Shown here: positions 11,555 through 22,147 of the stretch, one piece after another | Layout of the letters: each line of letters begins with the position of its first letter | Numbering within the stretch: the first letter of the stretch is position 1 | Assembly (NCBI GenBank): GCA_026636295.1 | Contig: CP089459.1 | Location: 62,001 to 126,000 of the forward strand | Reading direction: 5' to 3' | Length of the DNA: 64,000 bases | DNA from: Medakamo hakoo | Taxonomy: Eukaryota; Chlorophyta; Trebouxiophyceae; Coccomyxaceae | Position numbers and translations under genes: made by a program | Notes under the pieces: generated by a model | Seen by the model: the letters and a program-made list of their open reading frames with translations, nothing else | Told to the model about the DNA's origin: nothing | Databases searched by the model: none

Positions 11555-12468
11555 TCATTCCTGTCCGCCTGCCCTCCGCTTCTCCACCGCGGCGGGCAGA
11601 CCGCCGTCGCCCGCCGCCCGCACGCTCTCCGTGAATGCCGCGGCCTTTTTGGCCTTGTACTCAGCCGCTTCCTCCGGCGTCAGCTTGCGGATGGGCAGCC
11701 AGGCCAGGTACCAGGGGACGGCGCCCGCGTCGGGCGGGCGCGCGGCGGCGGCCGCAGCCGCGTCCCGTGCATCGCGCGCCGCCCGCCGGCCGGAGCTCTC
11801 ATCCACCAGCCCCGCCCCTTCCAGCGCCGCCCGCACCCAGCCGTGGCTGCCCCAGGCCGCGTGCGCGGCGGACGCAGCGGCCGCGGCGGCCAGGGCAGAG
11901 ACGGCGGACCGTCCGGGCGAGCCGGCTGTTGTGTGTGTGTGGAGGGGGTGGGGATGGGGTGGGGTGGGGGAGGGATGGAGGAGGGGGACTGTGTCCTTTT
12001 TTTTTCGTATGGAGCGGGGCGCAGTCGCGTCGACGCCCTCCACCACCACCACCACCACTGCCTCACGCACTCTGTGCCCGCACCAGCGTCGCCGCTGCCA
12101 GCCCACCAGCAATGCCTGAATTGAGCGGGCTGTCCGCTCCGGCGCGCACGCAGCGCACGCTCTCCTGCAGGCACGCGAAAGTGGCGGCCGCCACGCCGCA
12201 CGACCCGGCGGTGGCGGCGGCGAAGCGGGCGGGTGGGGCGCCGCGGGCCAGGCCGAGCAGGATGCCGGCGCCCGCTCCCGCGCCGGCTTGTGTGTGCGGG
12301 GGCGGGGTGACGACGGGTGTGTGTGTTGCGCAGTCGGTGAGGAGAGCTGTGGCTAGGTTGAGGGGGGCGTGGGGCAGGCGGCGCGCAGCACACCGCGCCT
12401 TCCTCACCTGCGCCGCCGATTTTGCCCAGGACACGCCGCTGCCAGCCTTCGGCAAGGAATGTGCCCAT
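11555..12468 (-). CDS. Tim17/Tim22/Tim23-family (PRAT) membrane protein (three exons)
   Basis: Exons are 12468-12408, 12286-12071 and 11925-11555 (215 residues; phases 1 and 1 join in frame). Residues 1-90 show the family's small-residue, four-helix pattern: [21 protein letters not shown], then CGVAAATFACLQESVR and DSPLNSGIAGGLAAATL, like the '(D)DPLNS.(I/V)AG...G' signature of Tim17-domain proteins in the mitochondrial inner or plastid envelope membranes. The C-terminal half adds AWGSHGWVRAALEGAG and a conserved-looking WYLAWLPIRKLTPEEAAEYKAKK tail that is not part of the core import subunits, so I would not name it Tim22 or Tim23. It could be a complex I-related or outer-envelope member. 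It is convergent with the Ycf33-like gene. The last intron acceptor is CACACACAACAG. Confidence 0.6.
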
Positions 12469-12630
12469 GCCTGCGTGTGTTGATGCGAGGGCCTGGCGCT
12501 GCCCTGCCCGCCCGAGGCGAGCGCAAAAAAAAAGACAGAGGAGTGTGAGGGGGGCGCCCATTGTGTCTTTTGTGTGTGCATCCGGCGGCGCCCGACGGGC
12601 AGCGCGCGCGGCCGCGGCCGGGCCACGACC

Positions 12631-14562
12631 ATGTGGTTCACGATCCTAGTCACACTGCTCTTTGCCATCGGCATCGCCCTCGCCCTACTCAACGATGCGG
12701 GCGCGGCCGACCGCGGGCCGGAATTGGTTGTCGTGCTCGTCGGCGTGGCACGCCTCCTCGCCCGCGGCTGCGTGTCCGTGTCCCGCCGCCGCGGGCTGGC
12801 AGGGCTGACGGGCTCGAGCCTGACCCTGCACGACAGCTCAACGGGGCTGAGCCGCCGGGTGGCTGGGTCCGGCCCCGTGACGTGGGAGGTGCGGGCAGGG
12901 GGCGGCACCGACCTGCCGCGCCTGTCGTCGCTGCCCGCCCGCCTGCTAGCCTTGGCCCGCGGCCGGGCTGTCCTCGCCGTCACCGTCACCGAGCCTTTCG
13001 TGGACTGGACGCACGGCACAGACGGGACGTTGCACGTGGTGCGCCTGCTCCGGGACGTGGGCATTGTGCGGGACGCGGCCGCGCCGGCCGCGCCGGCCGT
13101 GCCTGGCAAGGCGCCGGCCGCTCCGCGCCCGCCGCCCCCGGCCAGCACCGTCGCCACGGTGGTCGTGGACCTGGAGGGTCGGGTCTCGGCGGGCCCCCTC
13201 ATCCTCACCCTGTCCGCCGGCCGGCTCCTGGTGCCGGAGGCGGTGGGCCGGGTGCTGGGCGGGGCGGCGACGGTCGACGCGGCCTACCGTGGCGGCGCCC
13301 TCTCCCTGGACCTGGCCACGCCGACGGCGTCCGTCACGGTGCGCGGGCGGCGCGTCCCCGGTGGCCTCGCGCTGGACGAGCCGGTCCGGGCGACGTTGGA
13401 ACGCCTGGACGCCGGCGCGGCCCGGGCGCTGCTCGCGTCCGTCCACCCGCTGCTCGGGTCGGCCGTCGCGGTCGCGGCGGGCGGCGGCGGCGGCGGCGGC
13501 GGCACGCCGCCGCGCCCGGTCACAGTGCTCCTCTCGCCCGCGGGCGCGGCGCTGCCGTGCCCCGCCCTGGACGTGGCCGTGTCGCCGCTGTGCCTGACCA
13601 TCTCGCCGGCCGGCGCCCTGGCGGACGTGGCGGCCGCGGTCGGCTTGGGAGGGGGCGGCGGCGGCGGCGACACCGCCGCCGCCGGCGGGCCCAACATGAC
13701 GCTGGCCACGACGTGCCCGCTGCGCCTGACCGTGCACCGGGGCGGGGCGGCCGTCGCGACGCGCCGCCTGGACGCGCGCCTGGCCCTGGCGGTCGCGCCC
13801 GCGGCGGCGGCTGGGGCGGCGGCGGGTGGGGGCCCGCATCGCACGCCCCTCGCCCGCCTGGGCGCGGCGGCCGCCGCCCTGGCTCCTACGCCGCCCGCCG
13901 TCCGCCTGTCGATGTGGGGCACGGTCACGCCCTCGGCCGTCGACTGCCGGGTCGGCATCCCCGTCACCGCGCTGACGTCGACGGCGGTGGGCCGCGCCGT
14001 CGCCGCGGACGCGGCGGGCCCGGACGAGGTGGTCACCCTCTCCCTCGTCGGCCCGCCGTCGTCGCCCCGCCTGGACTGGCGGGCGGCGGTGCGCGAGTTG
14101 CCGGGCGCGTTGGCGGGGTCGCGGGTGCGTGCCGCCGCCGCGGCGGCGGTGGGCGAAGCCCTGGCGGGCGCTGCGCCGCCCTGGTTGGCCGGGCTAGCGA
14201 CCGCGGCAGTCCAGGCGGCGGGGCGGGCAGACAAGCCGGGCGGCGGGGCGGCGCCGCGCGCGGGCGGTGCGCCGCCGCCCACGCCGCGGCGCGAGGATGC
14301 CCGCTTTGACTGGGAGCCGGCCGGGCCGTGGTGGGAGGCGGAAGCGGATGGGCACGCGGCCGTCGCGCCGCCGGCCGCCTCGCCCGGCGGCCCCAGGTCG
14401 GGCGGCTCCACGCCCGTCCTCGTCGACCCGCCGTCCAGTGCGCCGCCCCCTCCTGCCCCGCCTGAAGGCTCCAAGGACGCTCCTGAAGACCCGGCCGCCA
14501 GCGACAGCGAGGACTCGGGCGTGTGGGTGGCGGCCGACGCGGCGAGCGGCGGGTGGGCTTAG
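12631..14562 (+). CDS. Single-pass membrane protein with AsmA-like features, function unknown
   Basis: This is a 643-residue protein with no intron. It opens with one membrane helix (MWFTILVTLLFAIGIALALL), used to choose the start. The next 200 residues show an AsmA-like pattern: a leucine-rich stretch, then VTVTEPFVDWTHGTDGTLHVVRLL, similar to the 'p.v...(r)..dG..N...L' segment of bacterial AsmA/YicH proteins. Regions at about 250-290 and 290-340 (ARALLASVHPLLGSAV, PALDVAVSPLCLTISPAG) recall uncharacterised planctomycete AsmA-like repeats. The C-terminal 120 residues are Pro/Ser/acidic and look disordered. AsmA-family bridge proteins move lipids between membranes. The assignment is weak and I give no symbol. 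The gene is divergent from the Tim17-family gene (162 bp) and convergent with KIN17 (81 bp). Confidence 0.6.
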   Translation: MWFTILVTLLFAIGIALALLNDAGAADRGPELVVVLVGVARLLARGCVSVSRRRGLAGLTGSSLTLHDSSTGLSRRVAGSGPVTWEVRAGGGTDLPRLSSLPARLLALARGRAVLAVTVTEPFVDWTHGTDGTLHVVRLLRDVGIVRDAAAPAAPAVPGKAPAAPRPPPPASTVATVVVDLEGRVSAGPLILTLSAGRLLVPEAVGRVLGGAATVDAAYRGGALSLDLATPTASVTVRGRRVPGGLALDEPVRATLERLDAGAARALLASVHPLLGSAVAVAAGGGGGGGGTPPRPVTVLLSPAGAALPCPALDVAVSPLCLTISPAGALADVAAAVGLGGGGGGGDTAAAGGPNMTLATTCPLRLTVHRGGAAVATRRLDARLALAVAPAAAAGAAAGGGPHRTPLARLGAAAAALAPTPPAVRLSMWGTVTPSAVDCRVGIPVTALTSTAVGRAVAADAAGPDEVVTLSLVGPPSSPRLDWRAAVRELPGALAGSRVRAAAAAAVGEALAGAAPPWLAGLATAAVQAAGRADKPGGGAAPRAGGAPPPTPRREDARFDWEPAGPWWEAEADGHAAVAPPAASPGGPRSGGSTPVLVDPPSSAPPPPAPPEGSKDAPEDPAASDSEDSGVWVAADAASGGWA

Positions 14563-14643
14563 CTTTTTTGTGTGTTTGTTAGGTCTCGCTTGTGTCTGCA
14601 GTCTCTAAAAAAAACGCTCCCTCCCCCCACCACCCGCCCCCGC

Positions 14644-16445
<1,802 letters not shown>

Positions 16446-16807
16446 GGTGGCAGGGCGCGAGAGTGGGCGGCAAAACCAGAGGGGAGGGCGCGCGGCCCCC
16501 GCTCGCACACAGCCCGGCTCACGGAAGGAGACAGTGAGGCTGCGTCCACCGCCTCCCCTCCCCCATCATCCCCTTCCCCACTCCCGTCCCGTCAGAGAAA
16601 AAAAACAGCCGCCCCGTCCAGCCTCCTGTGTTTCCGGGCACGAGCCCCCCGCGGAGGGTTACACACACGAGGGCGCCCCGCCCTTGCTCTTTCCTCTGAA
16701 AAAAACGCGCAGTCCGCCCCACCTCCCCCGAAAACACACAGGCTCTCCCTTCACCCTCGCTCCCCCCCTCCGACGCTCCAACACACATCCCGTCCACACC
16801 ACGCTCA
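16446..16807. other. Intergenic region between eS4 stop and KIN17 start
   Basis: This 362 bp stretch holds the eS4 3' end and the KIN17 promoter. Homopurine/A runs occur at 16599-16606 and 16700-16705. A minus-strand TGTAA lies at 16659-16663. No ORF with family resemblance and no RNA gene were seen. Confidence 0.4.
16659..16663 (-). promoter_or_regulatory. TGTAA poly(A) signal candidate for eS4
   Basis: TGTAA on the minus strand, about 145 bp beyond the eS4 stop codon. Confidence 0.45.
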
Positions 16808-18384
16808 TCAGGCCGACGCCGCGTACAGCTTGGCCTGCTCCTGCAGGATGGTCAGGCGCACGCCCTTGCCCTTGGGCAGGGAGACCATCGGCTTGTCGCC
16901 CTTGCCCAGGACAAAGACGTTGCCCAGGCGGGTCGCGAACTCGTGGCCGGCCGCGTCCTTGACCTGGACGACGTCGAAGGAGCCCTTGTGCTTCTCGCGG
17001 TGGACGATGGTGCCGACCCGGCCCTGGTTGCGGCCGCCCGTCACCATGGCGAGCGTGCCGACGTCGAATTTCAGAAAGTCGGTGACCTTGCCGGTCTCGA
17101 GGTCGAGGACGACCGTGTCGTTGACCTTGATGTCCGGGTCCGGGTAGCGCAGCGTGCGGCCGTCGTGGGTGGCGATGTAGGGCACGCCGCCCCGCCCGAC
17201 GGCCAGGCGGACGACCTTGCACAGCTTGTAGCCGGCCTCCTCGGGCGACACGCGGTGGCACACAAACCGGCCCTTGGTGTCGTACACCAGGCGGAACGCC
17301 TCGCCCGTCTTCTCGATGGTGACGACGTCCATGAAGCCGGCCGGGTAGGTGGCGTCGGTGCGGACCTACAGGAGGAAGGGTGGTGGGGGTGGACGGGTTT
17401 GAGTAAGTTTTGAGGAGGCGCGGACAGCGGGGTGGGCCAGTGAGTGTGCAGGCAGGGAAGCCGCAGCCCGCACGGCAGCCGATCGCCGCCGCCGCGCTTT
17501 CCCCGGAGCAGCGCCCGTCCCCACGACCTCCCGCCCAACCTCCACGCCCGCCCTGACGCACCTTGCCGTCCACCTTGACCAGGCGCTGCATGAGGATGGA
17601 CGTGACCTCCTTGCCGGTCAGGGCGTACCTGGGAGTGTTGGGGCGAGCGTGTTTTTTTGGTGAGAGTGTTGTGGCCGGGGCGGCGGCGGCGGGGGCGAGC
17701 CAGCGCGCCGGCTCGCGCAAACACCAGCGCTACCGGATAGATCAGGGCCGTCGCCAGGCAGCTGGGGTGGCGGCGACGCGCGCGTCCGCGCCCGGCGGCG
17801 CCGCGCGTGGAGAGGCGGCCCAACAAACAGGGCAAGGCACGCCGGCCGCCGCGCGCTCCGGCGCCGCCGCACACACAACTCCCCGCCCCGGACGCAAAAA
17901 CACGCCGCACTCACTTCAGACGGTTGCGCAGCATCAGCACGAGCGGCAGGCACTCCCGCTGCTTGTGCGGACCCGGGCTGGGCTTGGGCGCCTGTGGAGT
18001 TTTTGGGGGCGTGGGGGGAGAGGGGGGTGCGTCGGCGTGAGAAAAGCATCGGCGCGCCGCCCCCAAGTCCACGGCCGGCGGGCGCGGCGGGCGGGCCGGA
18101 GCTTTCCAGAGCGGGCTCGCGGTGCGCCGGGCAGGCCGTGCATCGAAGCAGGCGGCGGGCGGACCGCAGAGGGCATGCACAGGGTGGCGAGCGGGCGCGG
18201 CCCCCGCCCCCCGCCGCTCCCTCCGCGCCGCCGGCCCTGGCCTCGGCCCGCCGTTCTTTTTTTCCCCGCCGCCGCCGCCGCGCGAACCCGCCCAACGCAC
18301 AAAGATGCCGCCCAGCTTGTCAAGCATCAAGTGCTTGGGCGCATTGATGCGCTTCATGTGTTTGCCTTGACCGCGGCGGCCCAT
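16808..18384 (-). CDS. RPS4: 40S ribosomal protein eS4 (four exons)
   Basis: eS4 is a cytosolic small-subunit ribosomal protein. Exons are 18384-18301, 17991-17915, 17628-17562 and 17365-16808 (261 residues, the usual length). The match to plant eS4 is near full length: [128 protein letters not shown] and [14 protein letters not shown]. The S4-like RNA-binding and KOW segments are intact. Phases (0, 2, 0) join cleanly; donors are GTGCGT and GTGAGT. '[13 protein letters not shown]' is closer to land-plant than animal eS4, supporting a green host. Confidence 0.96.
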
Positions 18385-18937
18385 CTTGTCGTTTTTTTCT
18401 CCACAAACGAAGGAGAGAGGAAAAACTAAACGGGGGAGTGTGGGGAGGGGGGCAGGCGCCGGGCCTCCCTCACTGCCCCTCCCCTCCCACCTCACAACCC
18501 CTGGGCGGCCGTCCTTTTTCCCCGCCGCGCCGGCCGCGTGACGAACGCACACCCCGGCCCGACGCGCGGGCCTCCCCGCTTGGCCTCGGCCGGGACGGGG
18601 CGGTGCGGTGCGGGGCGCGTGCCGGCCCGTCGTCCCCCCCAGGCAGCGCCCCCGCCCCGCCCCGCCCACACACACCTGAAAAAAAAAACAGGCGCGCGTA
18701 GGCCACCGAGGACGCGACCACGTCCAACTGTGGGCCGACCCGGCCCGGTGGGCGGCCCGTCCCGGTCCGGCCGATCGCGCCCGGCCTTGGTTGGGTGTGT
18801 GGGTGTGTGGTGGTGGGTGGTGGGAGGGGGGAGGGGGGAGGGGGAAGGGGGGGTTTAGCCGGGCCGCGCTTCCAGAGACCCTCCCAGTCTCTCATTTTTT
18901 TTCCGCGCGCACGCTACCCACTGCCCGCCCCATCGCC
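18385..18937. promoter_or_regulatory. Divergent intergenic region eS4 / PLATZ
   Basis: This 553 bp stretch holds both promoters. It contains T/A runs at about 18391-18398, 18679-18688 and 18894-18902 and a G-rich tract at 18820-18854 (GGGGGAGGGGGG units). No RNA gene or conserved ORF was seen. Confidence 0.4.
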
Positions 18938-21073
18938 ATGCCCCGCCCACGGTGCGTGCGCACGGTTTTTGTCCCCGCCAGGAGCCAGGCCGCGGCGTTT
19001 GCATACCGCCACGGGGAGAGCGGGGCGGTGATGGCGGGCGCCACCCCCCGCGCGCGCGTGCTTCGTTGGATGACGCTCGGTGCAATACCGTAAAAAAAAA
19101 AACCGACGCCGGGCCGTCACCCCCCCCCTCATGCGCCCGCCCGGCCCGACCCACACCCCCTCCCAGGCTCACCTCCCGGTCCGCGGCCGACTTCTTGGTG
19201 CCCATGGTCGCACACACGTACTTCCTGCCGTGCGAGCAGCACGCCGGCCTGCGCAAGAACGAGGCGCGTTTTTTTTTTGTCGGCGCGCGGGGGAGGAGAG
19301 GGTGGCGCGCGCTGGCGCGAGGAAAAAAAACGCGCGCCCCTGCCGGGGCGTGGGAATGGATGGCGCGCACACACCACCTCCCCCAGCGGACAGACGAGCG
19401 TCCGTACTAGCGCTGGGGGATGGCGGAGCGGGGCGGGAACGGCCGCAACGCTGCCTGTTCGATGGCCGAAAAACAGGGCGCCCCTCCCCCTCCGACGCCG
19501 ATGCGCGGAGGAGGATCGGCGGAGGCCGCCCCAGCAGTCGGGTCGCCGAGCCGCCCGCGATCCGCCGCTGCCGGATATCGCTTGCGCGCCACCCGGACAA
19601 CAGTGCCTGAGGTCAAGGGTGCGCGGGCGGGACGCACCGCGCCACCGCGCGCGTGATTTCCGTCTGCAGGACCGCCGCGCCGCGCCGCGCCCGCGCCCGC
19701 GCCGCCACGCCCACCCAACTGGCACCCGTCCCAGCCTCACGCCTGCCCCTCCAACCTACCACGGTCCCACGCCCACCGACACACAGGCCACGCACGCGTG
19801 CGCAACCTGCCTGGCCGCCGCCTTCACGTCCGCGACCGCCGCCGCCGCCGCCGCGGGCGCGCCCGACCCGGCGGCGGCCGGGCTGGCCGCCGCACGCGCG
19901 CCGGCCGCGGGCGGCCTCCTCTGCCCGCACTGCCTGGCGGGCGGCGCCCACCCGGCCCGCACCCACCGCGTCCTCCAGATCCGGCGCAATGTGTACCGCG
20001 ACGTCGTCCGCGTCTCTGACATCGGCGACGACGTCCGCGTCGAGGACGTGCAGAGCTACACGACCAACGGCGCCAAGGTGAGAGGGGCGGAGGGTGGGGG
20101 TGGGTGGGGAGGGGATGGAGGGCGGAGGGTGGCCAGCCCGGCGGGGTCCGTCCCGGCGCCTCCCGCGATGGGTCCGGCGGTGTCCTCCCCTCATCCCGGG
20201 CGGCCGGGCCGGGGGCGCCGGCTCGGGTGCGGGGCCGGTGGGCCGCCCGGCCGCCGGGCCCCTCTCAGCGGCCGCACAAGGAAGAAGCATGCACACACAC
20301 ACACACCCGCCCCCCTCCGCACCACCCCCCCAACACAGGTCGTCTTCCTCGCCCGCAAGCCGCGCGGCGAGCACGGCGCCCCGCCCCCGCGCGTCGCCGC
20401 CCACCCGTCCACCTGCGCGGGCTGCGACGCCAGCCTGGCGGGCGGGTGGACGCTGTGCTCGCTGCAATGCCTGCTGCAGGTGGAGATGGCGGGCGGCGGG
20501 TGCGGAGAGGCGGGCGACGAGGGCGGGTGCGACGACGGCGCCGCCGCCGCCGCCGCCGGCCCGCCCTCCCTCACCTACGGCCCGGCCGTCGCGGCCGCCC
20601 TGGGCGCCGTGCGTGCCGAGGAGGAGGTGGCCCACCCGCCTAAGGCGTGCAACCCCCGCCTGGAGGGCGGCGCCGGCGGCAAAGGCGGCAAGAGCGGCGG
20701 CCCGGCGCGCGGCGCGTCCGACTCTAGCTGCGCCACGGCCGGCGGCGGCGCCCGGTCGACGTCCGCGTCGCCGGGCCCGCGGTCTCGGTCGCCCACCTGG
20801 TCGGACTGGGAGTCGGAAGACGACGGTGTGGCGCACAAACGGCCGCGCCGGGCCGCTGCCGCGGCCGCCGCGGCCGCGGCCGCGCCGGGCCGGCCGACCA
20901 CGCCGCCCCGCCCGGCCGAGTCCCGCCGCCGCCTGTCCCGCGTCGGTTCGTCCGTCGTCGACCTGTGCATCTCCGACGCCAGCCCGGCCACCAGCGACTC
21001 CAGCGTGGGCGGGTGGGCGTGGGAGCCGTCCCGGCGCAAGGCCGCCCGGCCGTTGCGGTCGCCGCTGGATTAA
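18938..21073 (+). CDS. PLATZ zinc-dependent DNA-binding protein (four exons, one GC-AG intron)
   Basis: PLATZ proteins are plant zinc proteins that bind A/T-rich DNA; some act with RNA polymerase III. Proposed exons are 18938-18951, 19167-19263, 19787-20077 and 20339-21073 (378 residues). Exon 2 encodes ADFLVPMVAHTYFLPCEQHA, aligning gap-free with 'PAWLEPLLRTTYFVPCPIH'. Zinc ligands fit the published pattern: C-x2-H-x11-C-x2-C (CEQH, CATC), CPHC, then VLQIRRNVYRDVVRVSDI, and C-x2-C-x10-C-x3-C (CAGC, CSLQC). The x11 spacing needs a GC donor at 19264; the next in-phase GT, at 19279, would insert ARFFF. A 36-residue Ala-rich insert splits the first zinc module. The tail is acidic, Ser/Ala-rich with basic patches (KRPRR). 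The 14-nt first exon is inferred from phase and a good ATG context; a start at 19204 is the alternative. Confidence 0.82.
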
Positions 21074-22147
21074 AAAAAAGCACACCACCAAAAAAAGCAA
21101 CAACGCATGATTTAGAGCCCGTCATGGATGACGGCGATCGCCGCGGGCGTGCGCGTGTGTGTGTGGGTGGATGGGTGAGCGGGTGCGGGTCCGTCCGCCC
21201 CCCCAATTCTGGGGCCGGGCGGGCCCCACACCGCTGCACCACATCCCACCGCCCCCCACCCCACACTCCGCCCGCTGCTGCTAGGCTTGATTCTTCATTT
21301 CTCCGTTTGTTTTGCATTTCTCCGTTTGTTTTTTCTCATTTCCCCGATTTGAATTGGGCGCGCTGTCTTTCCTGTCCACTGGTCCGTTCGGCTCCTCCCT
21401 GGCTCGGTCGGCATTTGATTCTTCCTTATTCCGCGTGTCTTTGTGCAGTTGATTTTTTCTGTTCCTCCGTCCCTCCCGCTGGGTGGTTGTTTCCTGTCCC
21501 GCCTGCCTGGCATTGGTTTTCCGCCCCAGGCTGCCCTCTTTTTTTACGCTGGCACACGCGCGTGCGAGTGTGTGTGGGGGGAAGGTGAGAGCTGTGTGTG
21601 CGCGCAAACAGGGGCCGGGGAGGAGCGCCGTGCAGCGGCCCCGCACGCACGCGCTCCTCCGCGGCCCACTCGTCCCTGCGGCCCCCTCCCCCTCCCACCA
21701 CAGCCCTCCCTCCCACCCTCACACCCGCACGCGCGCCCGCAGCCACGCCCCCGCTTTTATTTAAAATTGGAGAGAGAGCAGTGTAGAGCGCATGGTGAGC
21801 ACATAAAATGTTGGGCGTCCATTTGGTTGTGAGGCTCCTCTCTCGCTTCGGCGGGGGCGAGTTTCGTTTCTCACCCACTCGCTGTTCTTCTCATCGTCGT
21901 TTTGTCTCGCTCACACGACCGCCCCCGCTCACACCCCACCCGGCGGCGGCGCGCCCACTCACCCACAAACACACTCACACAGACACACAGACGCACACAT
22001 GCACACCCAACGCTTTGTCTCTCTCTCCCTCTCTCTCCCGCGGCGATAAAAAAGGTTTCCACTTCTCTCTTGTCCCCCATCTTCTTTTTTTTTGTTTGGG
22101 TCTTTTTTTTTGGTTCTTCCAGCAGCGTCGCCCGCCGCCTCCAACGC
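21074..22147. other. 1.07 kb gene-free region of lower GC between PLATZ and LARP1 (convergent)
   Basis: This is the longest stretch without a recognisable gene. It is visibly richer in A/T than the rest, with a T-rich plus strand from about 21283 to 21545 and AT-rich patches at 21754-21767 and 22048-22120. It contains an 18-bp direct repeat (21296-21313 and 21315-21332) and short CACACA runs near 21965-22000. Open frames of up to about 150 codons exist on the minus strand but are Lys/Asn/Arg-rich and match no family I know. It must contain both 3' untranslated ends. I see no tRNA, snRNA or mobile element. Confidence 0.5.
21296..21332 (+). repeat. Tandem 18-bp direct repeat
   Basis: The unit CATTTCTCCGTTTGTTTT occurs at 21296-21313 and again at 21315-21332, separated by one G. 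Confidence 0.95.

Noticed and set aside
19171-19206. Minus-strand MGTKKSAADRE with a good GTGAGC donor, as a first exon of a gene upstream of eS4
   Set aside because: It is antisense to the conserved PLATZ exon, no downstream exon was found, and eS4 already has a complete start.
21281-21646. Minus-strand Lys/Asn-rich frame of about 120 codons
   Set aside because: No motif, no splice signals and low-complexity composition. It follows from the purine-rich strand.
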